Positions 27,322 to 37,166 of a stretch of DNA of 64,000 nucleotides are shown here, in pieces. The stretch lies in NCBI RefSeq assembly GCF_900107815.1, contig NZ_FNRK01000007.1, forward strand, positions 62,001 to 126,000. Direction: 5' to 3'. Position 1 is the stretch's first letter. Each line of letters begins with the position of its first letter. Source of the stretch: Eubacterium aggregans. Its GTDB lineage: Bacteria > Bacillota > Clostridia > Eubacteriales > Eubacteriaceae. Both the position numbers and the translations under genes were made by a program. A model generated the notes under the pieces. That model saw only the letters and a program-made list of their open reading frames with translations, had not been told where the DNA came from and made no database searches.

Positions 27322-28329
27322 ATGTCAAAGAACATCAAGAAGTCCTATATTGTCAATTCTATCGCCATTCTTGCTATTTTTGCTATCATTTATTCGCTGA
27401 TTACTTTTAAAATTGTCTCTACTTATTTTAGTGGTATTGTTATTCTGACCTGCATCATGATTATCATGGCTTTGAGCCTGAATATTGTTGCGGGCTTTTT
27501 GGGCGAAATGGCCTTGGGTCACGCAGGGTTTATGGCTATTGGCGCTTATGTAGGGGCCAGCGTCAGCTTGGCCGTCACCGGCGCAGTGCCAGAATTTCCA
27601 CGACTTATTCTACTCATTATCTCATCCCTGGTCGGGGGTGCAGCAGCTGGTGCTGTAGGGATCCTCATCGGGACACCCAGTCTGCGGCTTAGGGGTGACT
27701 ATTTGGGGATTGTAACCATTGGGTTTGCTGAAATCATCCGAATCTTTTTTGTCAACTTCGAACCCACTGGTGGTGCCCAGGGCCTCAAAGGGATTCCGCG
27801 TTTGGCGGGTCTGGGCTCAGTGTATTGGGTGATGATCATCGTTGCGGTGCTTATTTTCACACTGGGGCGTTCCCGCTATGGACGGGCCATCATGTCCATT
27901 CGGGAGGATGAAATTGCGGCGGAAGCGGCAGGGATTCCCACCACCAAAGTGAAGGTTCTGGCCTTTACCATTTCCTCCTTCTTTGCAGGAATTGGTGGCT
28001 CTTTATATGCCCACTATCAGGGGTATCTGGACCCCAGTAAATTTCAGTTTATGTTTTCCATTGAAATGTTCGTGATTGTGGTCCTGGGGGGGCTAGGAAG
28101 CTTGACGGGCTCCATTTTGTCGGCCATCGTTTTGACAGTACTTCCGGAGCTTCTGCGTCAATTTTCGGAATATCGGCTTCTGGTATACTCTTTGGCCCTT
28201 ATCATTATGATGATTTTCAGACCTCAAGGAATGCTCGGCCGTTATGAATTCTCCCTGACCCGGTTTATTGAAGGGCTCATGGATAAGCGGCGTAAAACCA
28301 GTGATTCACTAGATGGGGGTGACATGTAA
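27322..28329 (+). CDS. livM: Branched-chain amino-acid ABC permease LivM
   Basis: A 335-residue second permease. After an initial helix it shows IMALSLNIVAGFLGEMALGHAGF, the LivM signature, and RLRGDYLGIVTIGFAEIIRI. The late segment VVLGGLGSLTGSI is the probable ATPase contact. Its stop TAA shares a base with the livG start (TAATG), so translation is coupled. Confidence 0.94.
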   Translation: MSKNIKKSYIVNSIAILAIFAIIYSLITFKIVSTYFSGIVILTCIMIIMALSLNIVAGFLGEMALGHAGFMAIGAYVGASVSLAVTGAVPEFPRLILLIISSLVGGAAAGAVGILIGTPSLRLRGDYLGIVTIGFAEIIRIFFVNFEPTGGAQGLKGIPRLAGLGSVYWVMIIVAVLIFTLGRSRYGRAIMSIREDEIAAEAAGIPTTKVKVLAFTISSFFAGIGGSLYAHYQGYLDPSKFQFMFSIEMFVIVVLGGLGSLTGSILSAIVLTVLPELLRQFSEYRLLVYSLALIIMMIFRPQGMLGRYEFSLTRFIEGLMDKRRKTSDSLDGGDM

Positions 28330-29087
28330 TGGCTGTTTTAGAAGCGAAAGATGTAACCATGCGTTTTGGTGGTCTGACAGCGGTGGACCACTTTAACCTC
28401 TCGCTTGGAAATAATGAGCTAGTGGGTTTGATTGGACCTAATGGGGCCGGAAAAACCACCATCTTTAATACCCTGACTGGAGTGTATGAGCCTACCGAAG
28501 GGGATGTCCTCATCGAGGGGAAGAGTATTCTGAAGAAAAATCCTCATCAGGTAGTGGCCATGGGTGCTGCCCGGACATTCCAGAATATTCGTCTCTTTAA
28601 AGATCTGACTACCATTGAAAATGTGGAGATCGCTTATAATAATTTTATCAAATATAATCTGGCCCAAGGGATGTTCCGTTTGCCTAAATTCTGGAAGGAA
28701 GAAAAGCGGGCCTACGACGAGTGCCGGAAGCTGCTTGATATTTTCGATATGGGGGAATATGAGCAGACCAAGGCAAAAAACCTGCCCTATGGACAGCAGC
28801 GTAAGCTGGAAATTGCCCGGGCATTGGCCTCAAACCCCAAGGTGTTGATGCTGGATGAACCCGCTGCTGGGATGAATCCCAATGAAACCGCAGAGCTCAT
28901 GGAGACCATCCATTTCATCCGGGAAAAATTCGATATCACGGTACTCCTCATTGAGCATGACATGCAGCTTGTCATGGGAATCTGTGAACGGATTCTGGTG
29001 GTGGACTATGGAAAGACCATTGCAGAGGGAACGCCGGATGAAATTAAAGTTAATCCGGATGTTATCCGAGCCTATTTAGGCGATTGA
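28329..29087 (+). CDS. livG: Branched-chain amino-acid ABC ATPase LivG
   Basis: A 252-residue ATPase. Walker A GPNGAGKTT, signature region LPYGQQRKLEIARAL, Walker B VLMLDEPAAGMNP and the switch histidine in LIEHDMQ are present. The insertion typical of LivG follows the Q-loop. It pairs with LivF to power LivHM. Confidence 0.95.
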   Translation: MAVLEAKDVTMRFGGLTAVDHFNLSLGNNELVGLIGPNGAGKTTIFNTLTGVYEPTEGDVLIEGKSILKKNPHQVVAMGAARTFQNIRLFKDLTTIENVEIAYNNFIKYNLAQGMFRLPKFWKEEKRAYDECRKLLDIFDMGEYEQTKAKNLPYGQQRKLEIARALASNPKVLMLDEPAAGMNPNETAELMETIHFIREKFDITVLLIEHDMQLVMGICERILVVDYGKTIAEGTPDEIKVNPDVIRAYLGD

Positions 29088-29102
29088 TGGAAGGAGGATG
29101 CC

Positions 29103-29807
29103 ATGTTAAAGGTTAAAGATTTAAATGTATACTATGGTAAAATCCATGCCATCAAGGGCATTGATTTTGAGGTGAATGATGGAGAAATTGTGACCCTCAT
29201 CGGAGCCAACGGTGCCGGAAAGACCACGACCCTTAAAACTGTTTCGGGTTTGCTTAGACCGGAAAGTGGTGTCATCTCATTTAATGGAGAGGACATTACC
29301 AAGGTGAAGGCCTTTCAGATTCCGGATTTGGGAATGGCCCATGTCCCAGAAGGACGTCAGGTTTTTGCCGAAATGTCCGTTTATGAAAACCTGATGATGG
29401 GAGCCTTTATCCGAAAGGATAAACGGGAGATTGCTTCAGACATGGAAATGGTATATACCTATTTCCCAAGGCTTAAGGAACGAGCCAAGCAAGTGGCTGG
29501 TACCCTGAGCGGTGGGGAACAGCAGATGCTGGCCATGGGCCGGGCACTGATGACCAAGCCAAAGATGATTCTATTGGATGAGCCCTCTATGGGGTTAGCT
29601 CCCATATTGGTAGATGAAATTTTCAGCATGATCCAAACCATCAATAATGCTGGCGTGACCGTGCTTCTGGTGGAGCAAAATGCTAAAAAGGCCCTGCGTA
29701 TTGCCAATCGGGCCTATGTACTGGAAACGGGAAAGATCAAGCTTTCCGGCGATGCCCAGGAATTAATGACAAATGATGAAGTACAGTCCGCTTATTTAGG
29801 TGGATAA
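29103..29807 (+). CDS. livF: Branched-chain amino-acid ABC ATPase LivF
   Basis: A 234-residue ATPase. Walker A GANGAGKTT, signature LSGGEQQMLAMGRAL, Walker B ILLDEPSMGLAP and the switch region LVEQNAKKAL (Gln in place of the usual His spacing, typical of LivF) are visible. It starts 15 bases after livG with GGAGG upstream, and the operon terminator follows. Confidence 0.95.
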   Translation: MLKVKDLNVYYGKIHAIKGIDFEVNDGEIVTLIGANGAGKTTTLKTVSGLLRPESGVISFNGEDITKVKAFQIPDLGMAHVPEGRQVFAEMSVYENLMMGAFIRKDKREIASDMEMVYTYFPRLKERAKQVAGTLSGGEQQMLAMGRALMTKPKMILLDEPSMGLAPILVDEIFSMIQTINNAGVTVLLVEQNAKKALRIANRAYVLETGKIKLSGDAQELMTNDEVQSAYLGG

Positions 29808-29812
29808 TGTGA

Positions 29813-29838
29813 TGAGCCTGGGTTTTTACCCAGGCTCG
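29813..29838 (+). terminator. liv operon terminator
   Basis: GAGCCTGGGT (29814-29823) pairs with ACCCAGGCTC (29828-29837), and GTTTTAT follows. Confidence 0.85.
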
Positions 29839-29887
29839 TTTTATGCATCGATTCTGTGGGAAAACTTATGAAGCCAGGGTAAAACCC

Positions 29888-29916
29888 TTGATTCAAATTT
29901 TTCACTATGTTATACT
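29888..29916 (+). promoter_or_regulatory. Trigger factor promoter
   Basis: TTGATT (29888-29893), 17-base spacer, TATACT (29911-29916), 43 bases before the tig start. No CtsR or CIRCE sequence was seen. Confidence 0.65.
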
Positions 29917-29959
29917 GAACAAATTGAGAAAGAATATATATAGAGTGTTGGAGGATACA

Positions 29960-31249
29960 ATGAGCGCAAAGATTTTAGGAACGGAAAAGAATGTCGTTAC
30001 CATGGAATTAACCATTGCTGCTGAAGATTTTACAGCAGCAATTAATCAGGCTTATCAAAAGAATAAGAAATATTTTTCAATTCAGGGCTTCAGAAAGGGT
30101 AAAGCACCCCGGAAGATTATCGAAGCCCACTATGGCAAAGGTGTCTTTGTCGAAGATGCCATTGATTTTGCTTTCCCAGGGGCCTACAAGGATGCCTTGG
30201 AAGAAACCAAAATTGAAGCCGTGACCCGGCCGACCCTTGAAAAGGTAGAAAAGGTGGACGAAGCAGAAGGGGCAATCTTTATCGTCAAAGTAGGGATTAA
30301 ACCGGAAGTTACCCTTAAGGACTATAAAGGGGCTGAAATCAATAAACTTGAGCCCGAAATGACCGAAGAAGATATTGCCGCTAAGCTTGCAGAAATGCAA
30401 AACCAAAACGCCCGGATCATTTCTGATGATGAAGCAGCCGCTAAATTAGGGGACACGGTCGTCATTGATTACGAAGGCTTTGTGGATGACGAGCCTTTCA
30501 TTGGCGGTAAGGACGAAGGCCATAGCTTAGAGCTGGGCAGCAACACCTTTATCCCAGGTTTTGAAGATCAATTAGTCGGGGCTAAAAAGGATGATGCCGT
30601 AGATGTTAAGGTAACCTTCCCAGAAGAATACCATGCGGATAATCTGGCGGGTAAGGATGCCATTTTTAAAGTCTTAGTAAAGGAAGTTCAGGTAAAAGAA
30701 TTACCCGTACTGGATGATGAATTTGCCAAAGATGTCAGCGAATTTGATACCTTAGATGAGCTGAAGGCCGATATTTCTGAAAAGTTAAAAGAAGAAAAGA
30801 CCCGTGCCCTTCGCGCCGACGCCGAAAGAGCGGTTATTGAATTTGCCATCGAAAATGCAGAGCTGGAAGTGCCAGACCTGATGATCGAAGAAGAAGTGGA
30901 TCGTAGCATGGAAAGCATGGAACAGCAGATGAAGGCCCAGGGAATTTCCTTGGACGACTACTTTAAATTCACTGGAAGCAGCCGTGAAGATTTCCGGGAA
31001 AACATGAAACCAGATGCCGAAAAGAACATCAAGATGGAATTAGTCTTGGCAGATATTGCTGAAGCTGAAGAGATGGCCGTGACGGAAGAAGAAATGGATG
31101 CAGAAATTAAAGTCTATGCCGATGCCTTCAACCATGAATTTGAAGCCTATAAAGAAACCGTGGACGACAGAATGCGCGAATACTTGGATGCTAACATCAA
31201 ACGGAAAAAGACCGTAGACTTCCTGGTTGACGCTGCAGTACAGAAATAA
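29960..31249 (+). CDS. tig: Trigger factor
   Basis: A 429-residue ribosome-associated chaperone and peptidyl-prolyl isomerase. The N-terminal ribosome-binding domain has GFRKGKAPR, the family signature. The FKBP-like PPIase domain (about residues 150-240) contains GDTVVIDYEGFVDD and GFEDQLVGAKKDD. The long C-terminal helical chaperone domain follows. ATG 29960 was chosen because GGAGG ends six bases upstream; longer frames run into the upstream promoter. First gene of tig-clpP-clpX. Confidence 0.96.
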   Translation: MSAKILGTEKNVVTMELTIAAEDFTAAINQAYQKNKKYFSIQGFRKGKAPRKIIEAHYGKGVFVEDAIDFAFPGAYKDALEETKIEAVTRPTLEKVEKVDEAEGAIFIVKVGIKPEVTLKDYKGAEINKLEPEMTEEDIAAKLAEMQNQNARIISDDEAAAKLGDTVVIDYEGFVDDEPFIGGKDEGHSLELGSNTFIPGFEDQLVGAKKDDAVDVKVTFPEEYHADNLAGKDAIFKVLVKEVQVKELPVLDDEFAKDVSEFDTLDELKADISEKLKEEKTRALRADAERAVIEFAIENAELEVPDLMIEEEVDRSMESMEQQMKAQGISLDDYFKFTGSSREDFRENMKPDAEKNIKMELVLADIAEAEEMAVTEEEMDAEIKVYADAFNHEFEAYKETVDDRMREYLDANIKRKKTVDFLVDAAVQK

Positions 31250-31261
31250 TCAGGAAGGACG

Positions 31262-31849
31262 ATGGATATGAATCTGGTTCCAATGGTCATTGAGCAGACC
31301 GGTCGGGGAGAACGCTCCTTCGATATTTATTCCCGTCTGCTTAAAGAACGCATCGTCTTCCTGGATGGTGAGATTAACGATGCCACAGCAAGCTTAGTGG
31401 TTGCCCAGCTGATCTTCCTGGAGGCTGAAAATCCGGATCAGGAGATATCCATGTATATCAATAGTCCCGGAGGCTCGGTTACGGCAGGCTTTGCCATCTA
31501 CGATACTATGAATTTCATCAAATGTGATGTATCAACCCTTTGTGTAGGAATGGCGGCATCCATGGGGGCATTTTTGCTCTCATCGGGGGCCGTCGGTCGC
31601 CGCTTGGCGCTGCCTAACAGCGAGGTGATGATCCATCAGCCCCTGGGCGGCGCCCAGGGCCAAAGTGTGGATGTGGAAATTCACGCCAAGCATTTGGTGC
31701 AGACACGCGAGAAATTAAACCGAATCCTGAGTGCGAACACGGGACAACCCCTGGATGTCATTGCCAGGGATACGGACCGTGATAACTTTATGACCGCTGA
31801 CGAAGCAAAGGCCTATGGCCTCATCGATGAAGTCATCGCCTCACGATAG
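31262..31849 (+). CDS. clpP: ATP-dependent Clp protease proteolytic subunit
   Basis: A 195-residue serine protease that forms a two-ring chamber. The catalytic triad is visible: Ser in [11 protein letters not shown], His in MIHQPLGG and Asp in [33 protein letters not shown] is the usual mature N-terminus (read in parts), with a very short propeptide. It works with ClpX encoded 15 bases downstream. Confidence 0.97.
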   Translation: MDMNLVPMVIEQTGRGERSFDIYSRLLKERIVFLDGEINDATASLVVAQLIFLEAENPDQEISMYINSPGGSVTAGFAIYDTMNFIKCDVSTLCVGMAASMGAFLLSSGAVGRRLALPNSEVMIHQPLGGAQGQSVDVEIHAKHLVQTREKLNRILSANTGQPLDVIARDTDRDNFMTADEAKAYGLIDEVIASR

Positions 31850-31864
31850 AAGCGAGGGATTATC

Positions 31865-33130
31865 ATGTCAGAATTTAATGATGGAATCAACCAGGTGACC
31901 TGCTCCTTCTGTGGAAAAAACCAATCCCAGGTGAAGCGCATGGTCGCCGGGCCCGGGGTCTACATTTGTGATGAATGCGTCGCCCTATGCGAAGAAATCA
32001 TCAGCAGTGAAGAAGAACCGGTAGCCATTACCTATGAGGATGTACCCGTACCCAGGGAAATCAAAGATTGCCTGGATGCCTATGTTATTGCCCAGGACGA
32101 TGCTAAAAAAGCTCTGGCGGTGGCGGTATATAATCATTACAAACGCATTAACTCAGAAGTCCAGGGGGACGATGATGTGGAGCTGCAAAAAAGCAATATC
32201 ATGCTCATCGGCCCAACGGGCTCTGGAAAAACCCTTCTGGCCCAGACCCTGGCCCGGATTTTGGAGGTGCCCTTCGCCATTGCGGATGCCACTTCCCTGA
32301 CCGAGGCAGGTTATGTGGGCGAAGATGTGGAAAATATACTCCTCAAGCTTCTCCAGGCAGCGGATATGGATGTGGATCGGGCCCAGCAGGGCATTATCTA
32401 CATTGACGAAATCGACAAGATTGCCCGGAAAAGCGATAACCCATCCATCACCCGGGATGTGAGTGGAGAGGGGGTCCAGCAAGCCCTCCTTAAAATACTA
32501 GAGGGGACTGTGGCTAATGTGCCGCCCCAGGGCGGACGGAAGCACCCCCACCAGGAATTCATCCAAATCGATACCTCCGGTATTTTGTTCATCTGTGGCG
32601 GAGCCTTTGATGGGATGGAGGGTGTCATTGAAAAGCGCCTTGAAAAGGGATCTATGGGCTTTGGTGCTACGGTAAAGACCACCCAGGAAAAGGAAAAGGA
32701 TGCCATGCTTCAAAAGGTGGAGCCTCAGGATCTCTTGAAATATGGTCTAATTCCCGAATTCATCGGTCGGATTCCGGTCATTGCCACCTTAAAGCATCTG
32801 GATGAAGAAGCATTGATTACGATTTTGACGGAGCCAAGGAACGCCTTAGTGAAGCAATATCAAAAGATGTTTGCTATTGAAGGGGTTGTCCTGGAGTTTG
32901 AACCTGATGCATTGGTATCCATTGCCAAAAGGGCCTTGGACAATAAAACCGGGGCCCGGGGTCTGCGGGGAATTATTGAAGATCTGATGACGGACATCAT
33001 GTTCGACATTCCGTCCGAAGAAGGGGTGGAAAAGGTCATCATAACCAAGGCAGTGGTAGATAAGACTGCTGAACCCATCATTATCCGAAAGGATGAAGAA
33101 GCACAGGCAACAAAAGCGAATGTATCATAG
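31865..33130 (+). CDS. clpX: ATP-dependent Clp protease ATP-binding subunit ClpX
   Basis: A 421-residue AAA+ unfoldase. The N-terminal zinc-binding domain has CSFCGK and CDEC pairs (residues about 13-42) for adaptor binding. Walker A GPTGSGKT, the pore loop GYVGEDVE, Walker [10 protein letters not shown] and sensor-2 GARGLR follow. [10 protein letters not shown] includes the IGF-like ClpP-docking loop region (here MGFGA). A terminator follows the gene. Confidence 0.97.
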   Translation: MSEFNDGINQVTCSFCGKNQSQVKRMVAGPGVYICDECVALCEEIISSEEEPVAITYEDVPVPREIKDCLDAYVIAQDDAKKALAVAVYNHYKRINSEVQGDDDVELQKSNIMLIGPTGSGKTLLAQTLARILEVPFAIADATSLTEAGYVGEDVENILLKLLQAADMDVDRAQQGIIYIDEIDKIARKSDNPSITRDVSGEGVQQALLKILEGTVANVPPQGGRKHPHQEFIQIDTSGILFICGGAFDGMEGVIEKRLEKGSMGFGATVKTTQEKEKDAMLQKVEPQDLLKYGLIPEFIGRIPVIATLKHLDEEALITILTEPRNALVKQYQKMFAIEGVVLEFEPDALVSIAKRALDNKTGARGLRGIIEDLMTDIMFDIPSEEGVEKVIITKAVVDKTAEPIIIRKDEEAQATKANVS

Positions 33131-33137
33131 CGATGAC

Positions 33138-33164
33138 AGAGCAATCATTACGATTGCTCTTTTT
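33138..33164 (+). terminator. Terminator after clpX
   Basis: AGAGCAATC (33138-33146) pairs with GATTGCTCT (33152-33160), followed by TTTT. It lies 24 bases before lon. I see no convincing promoter between it and lon, so read-through may be needed. Confidence 0.75.
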
Positions 33165-33187
33165 AACATAAAGGAAGTCAGTGGAAA

Positions 33188-35578
33188 ATGAAAATTAATA
33201 ATGAGAACACAGAAACCCTTCAGCCTGAAATGGGCCAGGCCTTTGAAGAACTCGAACGTTTGGCACTGGAAGTGGTAGACGGTATCCCCCTGATCCCCAT
33301 GCGCGGGATGAGCGTCTTCCCTGGAATGGTCATTCATTTCGATATTGGCCGGGAAAAATCCATCAATGCACTGGAAATGGCCATGACCCAGAATCAAATG
33401 GTCCTTCTGGTGGAGCAAAAGGATGCCCAAAAGGAAGATCCCGCACCAGAGGATATTTTTGAAGTCGGCTGTATTGCCAAGGTAAAACAGACCCTCAAGA
33501 TGCCCGATGGCTTAATGCGCGTATTAGTAGAAATCAAGGAACGGGCAAAGATTACCCAGTACTTGTGTGTGGATCCTTATTTTGCGGTGCTTTATGAAGG
33601 GGTCAAAAGCATCTTTTACGATAACAAGGAAAACAGGGCTCTGATGCGGATGATCCGCGCAACCTTTACCCAATATATGACGATGACCCGGAAGGTTGCA
33701 GGGGATATGGCGGCAACCCTGGATATGGTGGATGACCCGGATCGGCTCATCGATTTGATTTGTGCTAATTTGATGCTCGACCTCCCCGAGGCCCAGCGTA
33801 TTCTCCAGGAAACAGACATCAACAAACGTCTGATGGCCACCTATGAAGTACTGGTGGATGAAATCGAGATGGCGCGAATCGAACAGGATATCGATGAGAA
33901 GGTCAAAGAGGAAGTGGACAAGAGCCAACGGGAATATGTCCTTCGGGAACAGATTAAGGTGATTCAGGATGAGTTGGGAGATACGGATGTCATCGGGAAG
34001 TCCGAGGAATATAAAGAGCGTCTGGAAGCCCTGGATGTCAGTGATGAAGTCCGGGAAAAGGTGTTAGGAGAAATTGCCCATTTAAGCAAGGTTCCGAGCG
34101 GTTCTTCCGAATCCGGTGTTATTGAAAGCTACATCGAATGGGTCCTGGACCTGCCCTGGAATACGGAAACCGAAGAGGAGATCAACGTCGGGAAAGCCCG
34201 CCGTACCCTTAATAAGGATCACTACGCCCTGGACAAGGTAAAGGAACGGATTTTGGAATATATTGCCGTGCTGAAGCTGGCAGATAATCTAAAATCCCCC
34301 ATTATCTGCTTAGTGGGACCGCCGGGTGTGGGTAAAACATCCATTGCCAAATCCATTGCCAAATCGTTAAACCGTAAATATGTCCGGATGTCCCTGGGGG
34401 GGATGCGGGATGAAGCGGAAATCCGTGGGCACCGGAGAACCTACGTTGGGGCGATCCCTGGACGAATTCTTTACCATCTCAAACAGGTAAAGAGCCGCAA
34501 TCCCCTCTTTTTGCTGGATGAAATCGACAAGATGAGCCAGGATTTTAGGGGAGATCCTGCAGCGGCATTATTAGAGGTGTTGGACCCTGAACAGAATAAT
34601 ACATTCACAGATAATTATTTGGAGTTACCCTTCGATTTATCGGATGTCCTCTTCCTGACTACCGCCAATTCCCTTTCTACCATTCCAAGGCCACTTTTGG
34701 ACCGGATGGAAATCATTGAACTTAATGGCTATGTGGAAAGTGAAAAGCTGGAAATTGCCAAGCGGTACCTAGTACCCAAGCAGTGTGAAATCCACGGGCT
34801 GAATCATGAGAATTTTAAAATCAATAAGAAAGCCCTCCAAGAGATTATCAGCTATTATACCCGGGAATCTGGTGTGCGGGAGCTGGAACGGACCATTGCC
34901 AGAGTGTGCCGGGGTGCTGCGAAGGCCATAGTGGAGGATGGCGTTGAGGTGGTTTCCATTACACCAAAGAATTTGGAAAACTATCTTGGAATGAAAAAAT
35001 ACACCTTTGATACCGTCGATGGAGTTCAGGCGGTCGGCCTGGTCAATGGTCTAGCCTGGACCGCTGTTGGCGGGGAAACCCTGGAGATCGAAGTAGCGGT
35101 TCTCAAGGGCAAGGGAAAAGTCTCCATCACGGGTCAATTGGGAGATGTCATGCAGGAATCGGCCAAGGCAGCCATTAGCTATATCCGGTCCCGGTGTGAT
35201 GCACTTGGAATTGAGGATGATTTTTACGAAACCAAGGATATCCATCTCCATGTGCCGGAAGGCGCCGTTCCCAAGGATGGCCCATCGGCTGGGATTACCA
35301 TGACCACTGCCTTAATTTCGGCCCTAACGGGAAAGCCGGTGCCACGGAATTTGGCCATGACCGGGGAAATTACCCTGAGGGGACGGGTGCTGCCCATCGG
35401 TGGGCTTCGGGAGAAGCTAACGGCAGCTACCCGGGCAGGGGTGAAGGAAATCATTCTGCCTAAAGCGAATCTGAAGGATTTGGAAGAGGTGCCCCAGGTG
35501 GTGACGGATGCCCTGAACATTCATCCTGTTTCCACCATGGAAGAGGTCACCGCACTTGTATTCGGAGGTCAAAAATGA
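33188..35578 (+). CDS. lon: Endopeptidase La (Lon protease)
   Basis: A 796-residue AAA+ serine protease. The N-terminal substrate domain (about 35-235) is followed by a coiled region and the ATPase with Walker [30 protein letters not shown] and Walker [10 protein letters not shown]. The protease domain has the catalytic Ser in [11 protein letters not shown] and the catalytic Lys in REKLTAA. Length is normal. Its stop overlaps the engB start (ATGA), so the two are translated together. Confidence 0.97.
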   Translation: MKINNENTETLQPEMGQAFEELERLALEVVDGIPLIPMRGMSVFPGMVIHFDIGREKSINALEMAMTQNQMVLLVEQKDAQKEDPAPEDIFEVGCIAKVKQTLKMPDGLMRVLVEIKERAKITQYLCVDPYFAVLYEGVKSIFYDNKENRALMRMIRATFTQYMTMTRKVAGDMAATLDMVDDPDRLIDLICANLMLDLPEAQRILQETDINKRLMATYEVLVDEIEMARIEQDIDEKVKEEVDKSQREYVLREQIKVIQDELGDTDVIGKSEEYKERLEALDVSDEVREKVLGEIAHLSKVPSGSSESGVIESYIEWVLDLPWNTETEEEINVGKARRTLNKDHYALDKVKERILEYIAVLKLADNLKSPIICLVGPPGVGKTSIAKSIAKSLNRKYVRMSLGGMRDEAEIRGHRRTYVGAIPGRILYHLKQVKSRNPLFLLDEIDKMSQDFRGDPAAALLEVLDPEQNNTFTDNYLELPFDLSDVLFLTTANSLSTIPRPLLDRMEIIELNGYVESEKLEIAKRYLVPKQCEIHGLNHENFKINKKALQEIISYYTRESGVRELERTIARVCRGAAKAIVEDGVEVVSITPKNLENYLGMKKYTFDTVDGVQAVGLVNGLAWTAVGGETLEIEVAVLKGKGKVSITGQLGDVMQESAKAAISYIRSRCDALGIEDDFYETKDIHLHVPEGAVPKDGPSAGITMTTALISALTGKPVPRNLAMTGEITLRGRVLPIGGLREKLTAATRAGVKEIILPKANLKDLEEVPQVVTDALNIHPVSTMEEVTALVFGGQK

Positions 35579-36186
35579 ATGTAACCAAGTCTGAGATTAT
35601 CATCAGCGCTGTCAGTGAAGCTCAATATCCCCAGGATGCCCTTCCGGAAATTGTTCTGCTGGGTCGATCCAATGTGGGGAAATCCAGCTTTATCAACACT
35701 CTGATCAATCGAAAGGGATTGGCACGAACCAGCTCCCAGCCGGGAAAAACCCAGACCATGAATTTCTATCAGATTAACGATACCTTTCGGTTTGTGGATA
35801 TGCCAGGTTATGGCTATGCCCGGGTGTCGAAGACAGAGCGGGAGAAATGGGGACGGATGATCGAAGATTATCTCCAGAACCGTGAAAATATGGCCTTGAT
35901 CATCCAGCTGGTGGATAGCCGTCATGAACCCACTGAGGATGATAAGCTCATGTACGATTGGTTAGTTTATTATGGACTCGACCCCATCGTCATTGCTACG
36001 AAGGCGGATAAGATTTCCAAAACCCGGCAGAAGAAGGCCCTGGATAATATTGCCAAGACCCTCGGCCTGCGCCAACGTTCCGATGTGTTCCTCTTTTCCG
36101 CCGCAGAACGTCGGGGTAAGGAAGAGGCATGGGCTGTCATCGAGGCGCGAATTGCTTCGGCTGAAAATGGCCAGAGCGATGCTTGA
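35575..36186 (+). CDS. engB: Ribosome biogenesis GTP-binding protein EngB/YsxC
   Basis: A 203-residue small GTPase needed for assembling the large ribosomal subunit. G1 is [10 protein letters not shown]3 DMPGYG and G4 [18 protein letters not shown] is the conserved switch region. The gene begins within the last codon of lon (ATGA overlap). The adjacency lon-engB is conserved in Firmicutes. Confidence 0.96.
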   Translation: MNVTKSEIIISAVSEAQYPQDALPEIVLLGRSNVGKSSFINTLINRKGLARTSSQPGKTQTMNFYQINDTFRFVDMPGYGYARVSKTEREKWGRMIEDYLQNRENMALIIQLVDSRHEPTEDDKLMYDWLVYYGLDPIVIATKADKISKTRQKKALDNIAKTLGLRQRSDVFLFSAAERRGKEEAWAVIEARIASAENGQSDA

Positions 36187-37105
36187 GGAGGCAGAAATCC
36201 GACGGGTGGCCGCATCCCTGGGAATTCCCATCATCGGATTTACGGAGGCAACCCCTCTTTTAGAGATTAAACCTCATTTGGAGGCACGACATACCACGAA
36301 TGGCCCGACGCCATTTGTGGGGGTGTCTCCAGATAAGCGGGTGGACTACCGTCAGGCCTATGGGGATGTCGCCGCCGTTATTGTCATTGGGCTGCCCTAT
36401 ACACTCAAGATGTCCCCCCCGAAAAGCACTCAGGGGAAGGGACGTCTTTCTGCTTTTTGCAGGGGTGAGGATTATCATCTTCGGTTATCCCGGACGATGG
36501 AGGCCCTCATGGTTGCCTTGAAGGCTAATCATCCCCAGTTGGATTATCGGTTGTTTGTGGATAATGGGAAACTTGTTGATCGGGGGAGTGCTTGGCGAGC
36601 AGGCTTAGGGTTTTATGGCAAAAACAATACCCTCATCCATCCCCAATATGGCAGTGGGGTTTTTATTGGCCAAATTCTGGTGAATACACCCATCGCCTTT
36701 GTGCCAGTCACTCCCCTTAAAAGCCAGTGCGGCAGCTGCAGGCGCTGCTTGGATGCCTGCCCCCAGGGGGCCTTGAAATCGGGATTTTCCCTGGATGCCA
36801 GCCGGTGTATCTCGTACTTAACCCAAAAGAAAAAGCTGAGTGAGGAAGAAGAGCAGCGTGTACAGTATTTTGTCTACGGCTGTGATCTGTGCCAGCTGGC
36901 CTGTCCCTATAACGCTCATTTGCCAGAGGTGCGCTGGGAGGACGGCCCCTTGAATGCAGCCTGGCCGGAACTACAGGCCCTGTCTGAAATGGATGAGGCC
37001 ACCTTTGACGCGGCCTTTGCAGGGAGTGCCCTCCACTGGCGGGGATGCCAAACCCTGGTGCGCAATTCAAAATTATTGCTAAAGTTTCAAGAAAAAGAAT
37101 GTTAA
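36179..37105 (+). CDS. queG: Epoxyqueuosine reductase
   Basis: A 308-residue cobalamin- and Fe-S-dependent enzyme that performs the last step of queuosine synthesis in tRNA. The substrate/B12 domain has [17 protein letters not shown], a family signature. Two 4Fe-4S motifs follow: [12 protein letters not shown], and [11 protein letters not shown] with an earlier Cys in RCISYL. ATG 36179 overlaps the engB stop by 8 bases; ATG 36167 is another possibility. A GAGGAGG just inside the gene precedes an ATC codon at 36197, but starting there would remove the first helix. Cobalamin use fits an organism with corrinoid metabolism. Confidence 0.92.
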   Translation: MLEEAEIRRVAASLGIPIIGFTEATPLLEIKPHLEARHTTNGPTPFVGVSPDKRVDYRQAYGDVAAVIVIGLPYTLKMSPPKSTQGKGRLSAFCRGEDYHLRLSRTMEALMVALKANHPQLDYRLFVDNGKLVDRGSAWRAGLGFYGKNNTLIHPQYGSGVFIGQILVNTPIAFVPVTPLKSQCGSCRRCLDACPQGALKSGFSLDASRCISYLTQKKKLSEEEEQRVQYFVYGCDLCQLACPYNAHLPEVRWEDGPLNAAWPELQALSEMDEATFDAAFAGSALHWRGCQTLVRNSKLLLKFQEKEC

Positions 37106-37118
37106 GGTCTTTTATAAA

Positions 37119-37127
37119 TGTTATAAT
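37119..37127 (+). promoter_or_regulatory. Extended -10 promoter of gltX
   Basis: TGT followed by TATAAT (37122-37127), with no clear -35 box. It is 40 bases before ATG 37167. Confidence 0.5.
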
Positions 37128-37166
37128 AGACCAGAAATATTACATTATATAGTAACAGGAGAGAAC

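Noticed and set aside
29843-29959. Longer N-terminus for trigger factor
   Set aside because: It crosses the tig promoter; GGAGG and the family start support ATG 29960.
35972-36178. Longer N-terminus for queG
   Set aside because: It would overlap engB by over 200 bases and adds arginine-rich sequence unlike the family.
37106-37166. Possible T-box leader before gltX
   Set aside because: Only 61 bases; no specifier stem or T-box sequence. The same holds for the aspS leader.
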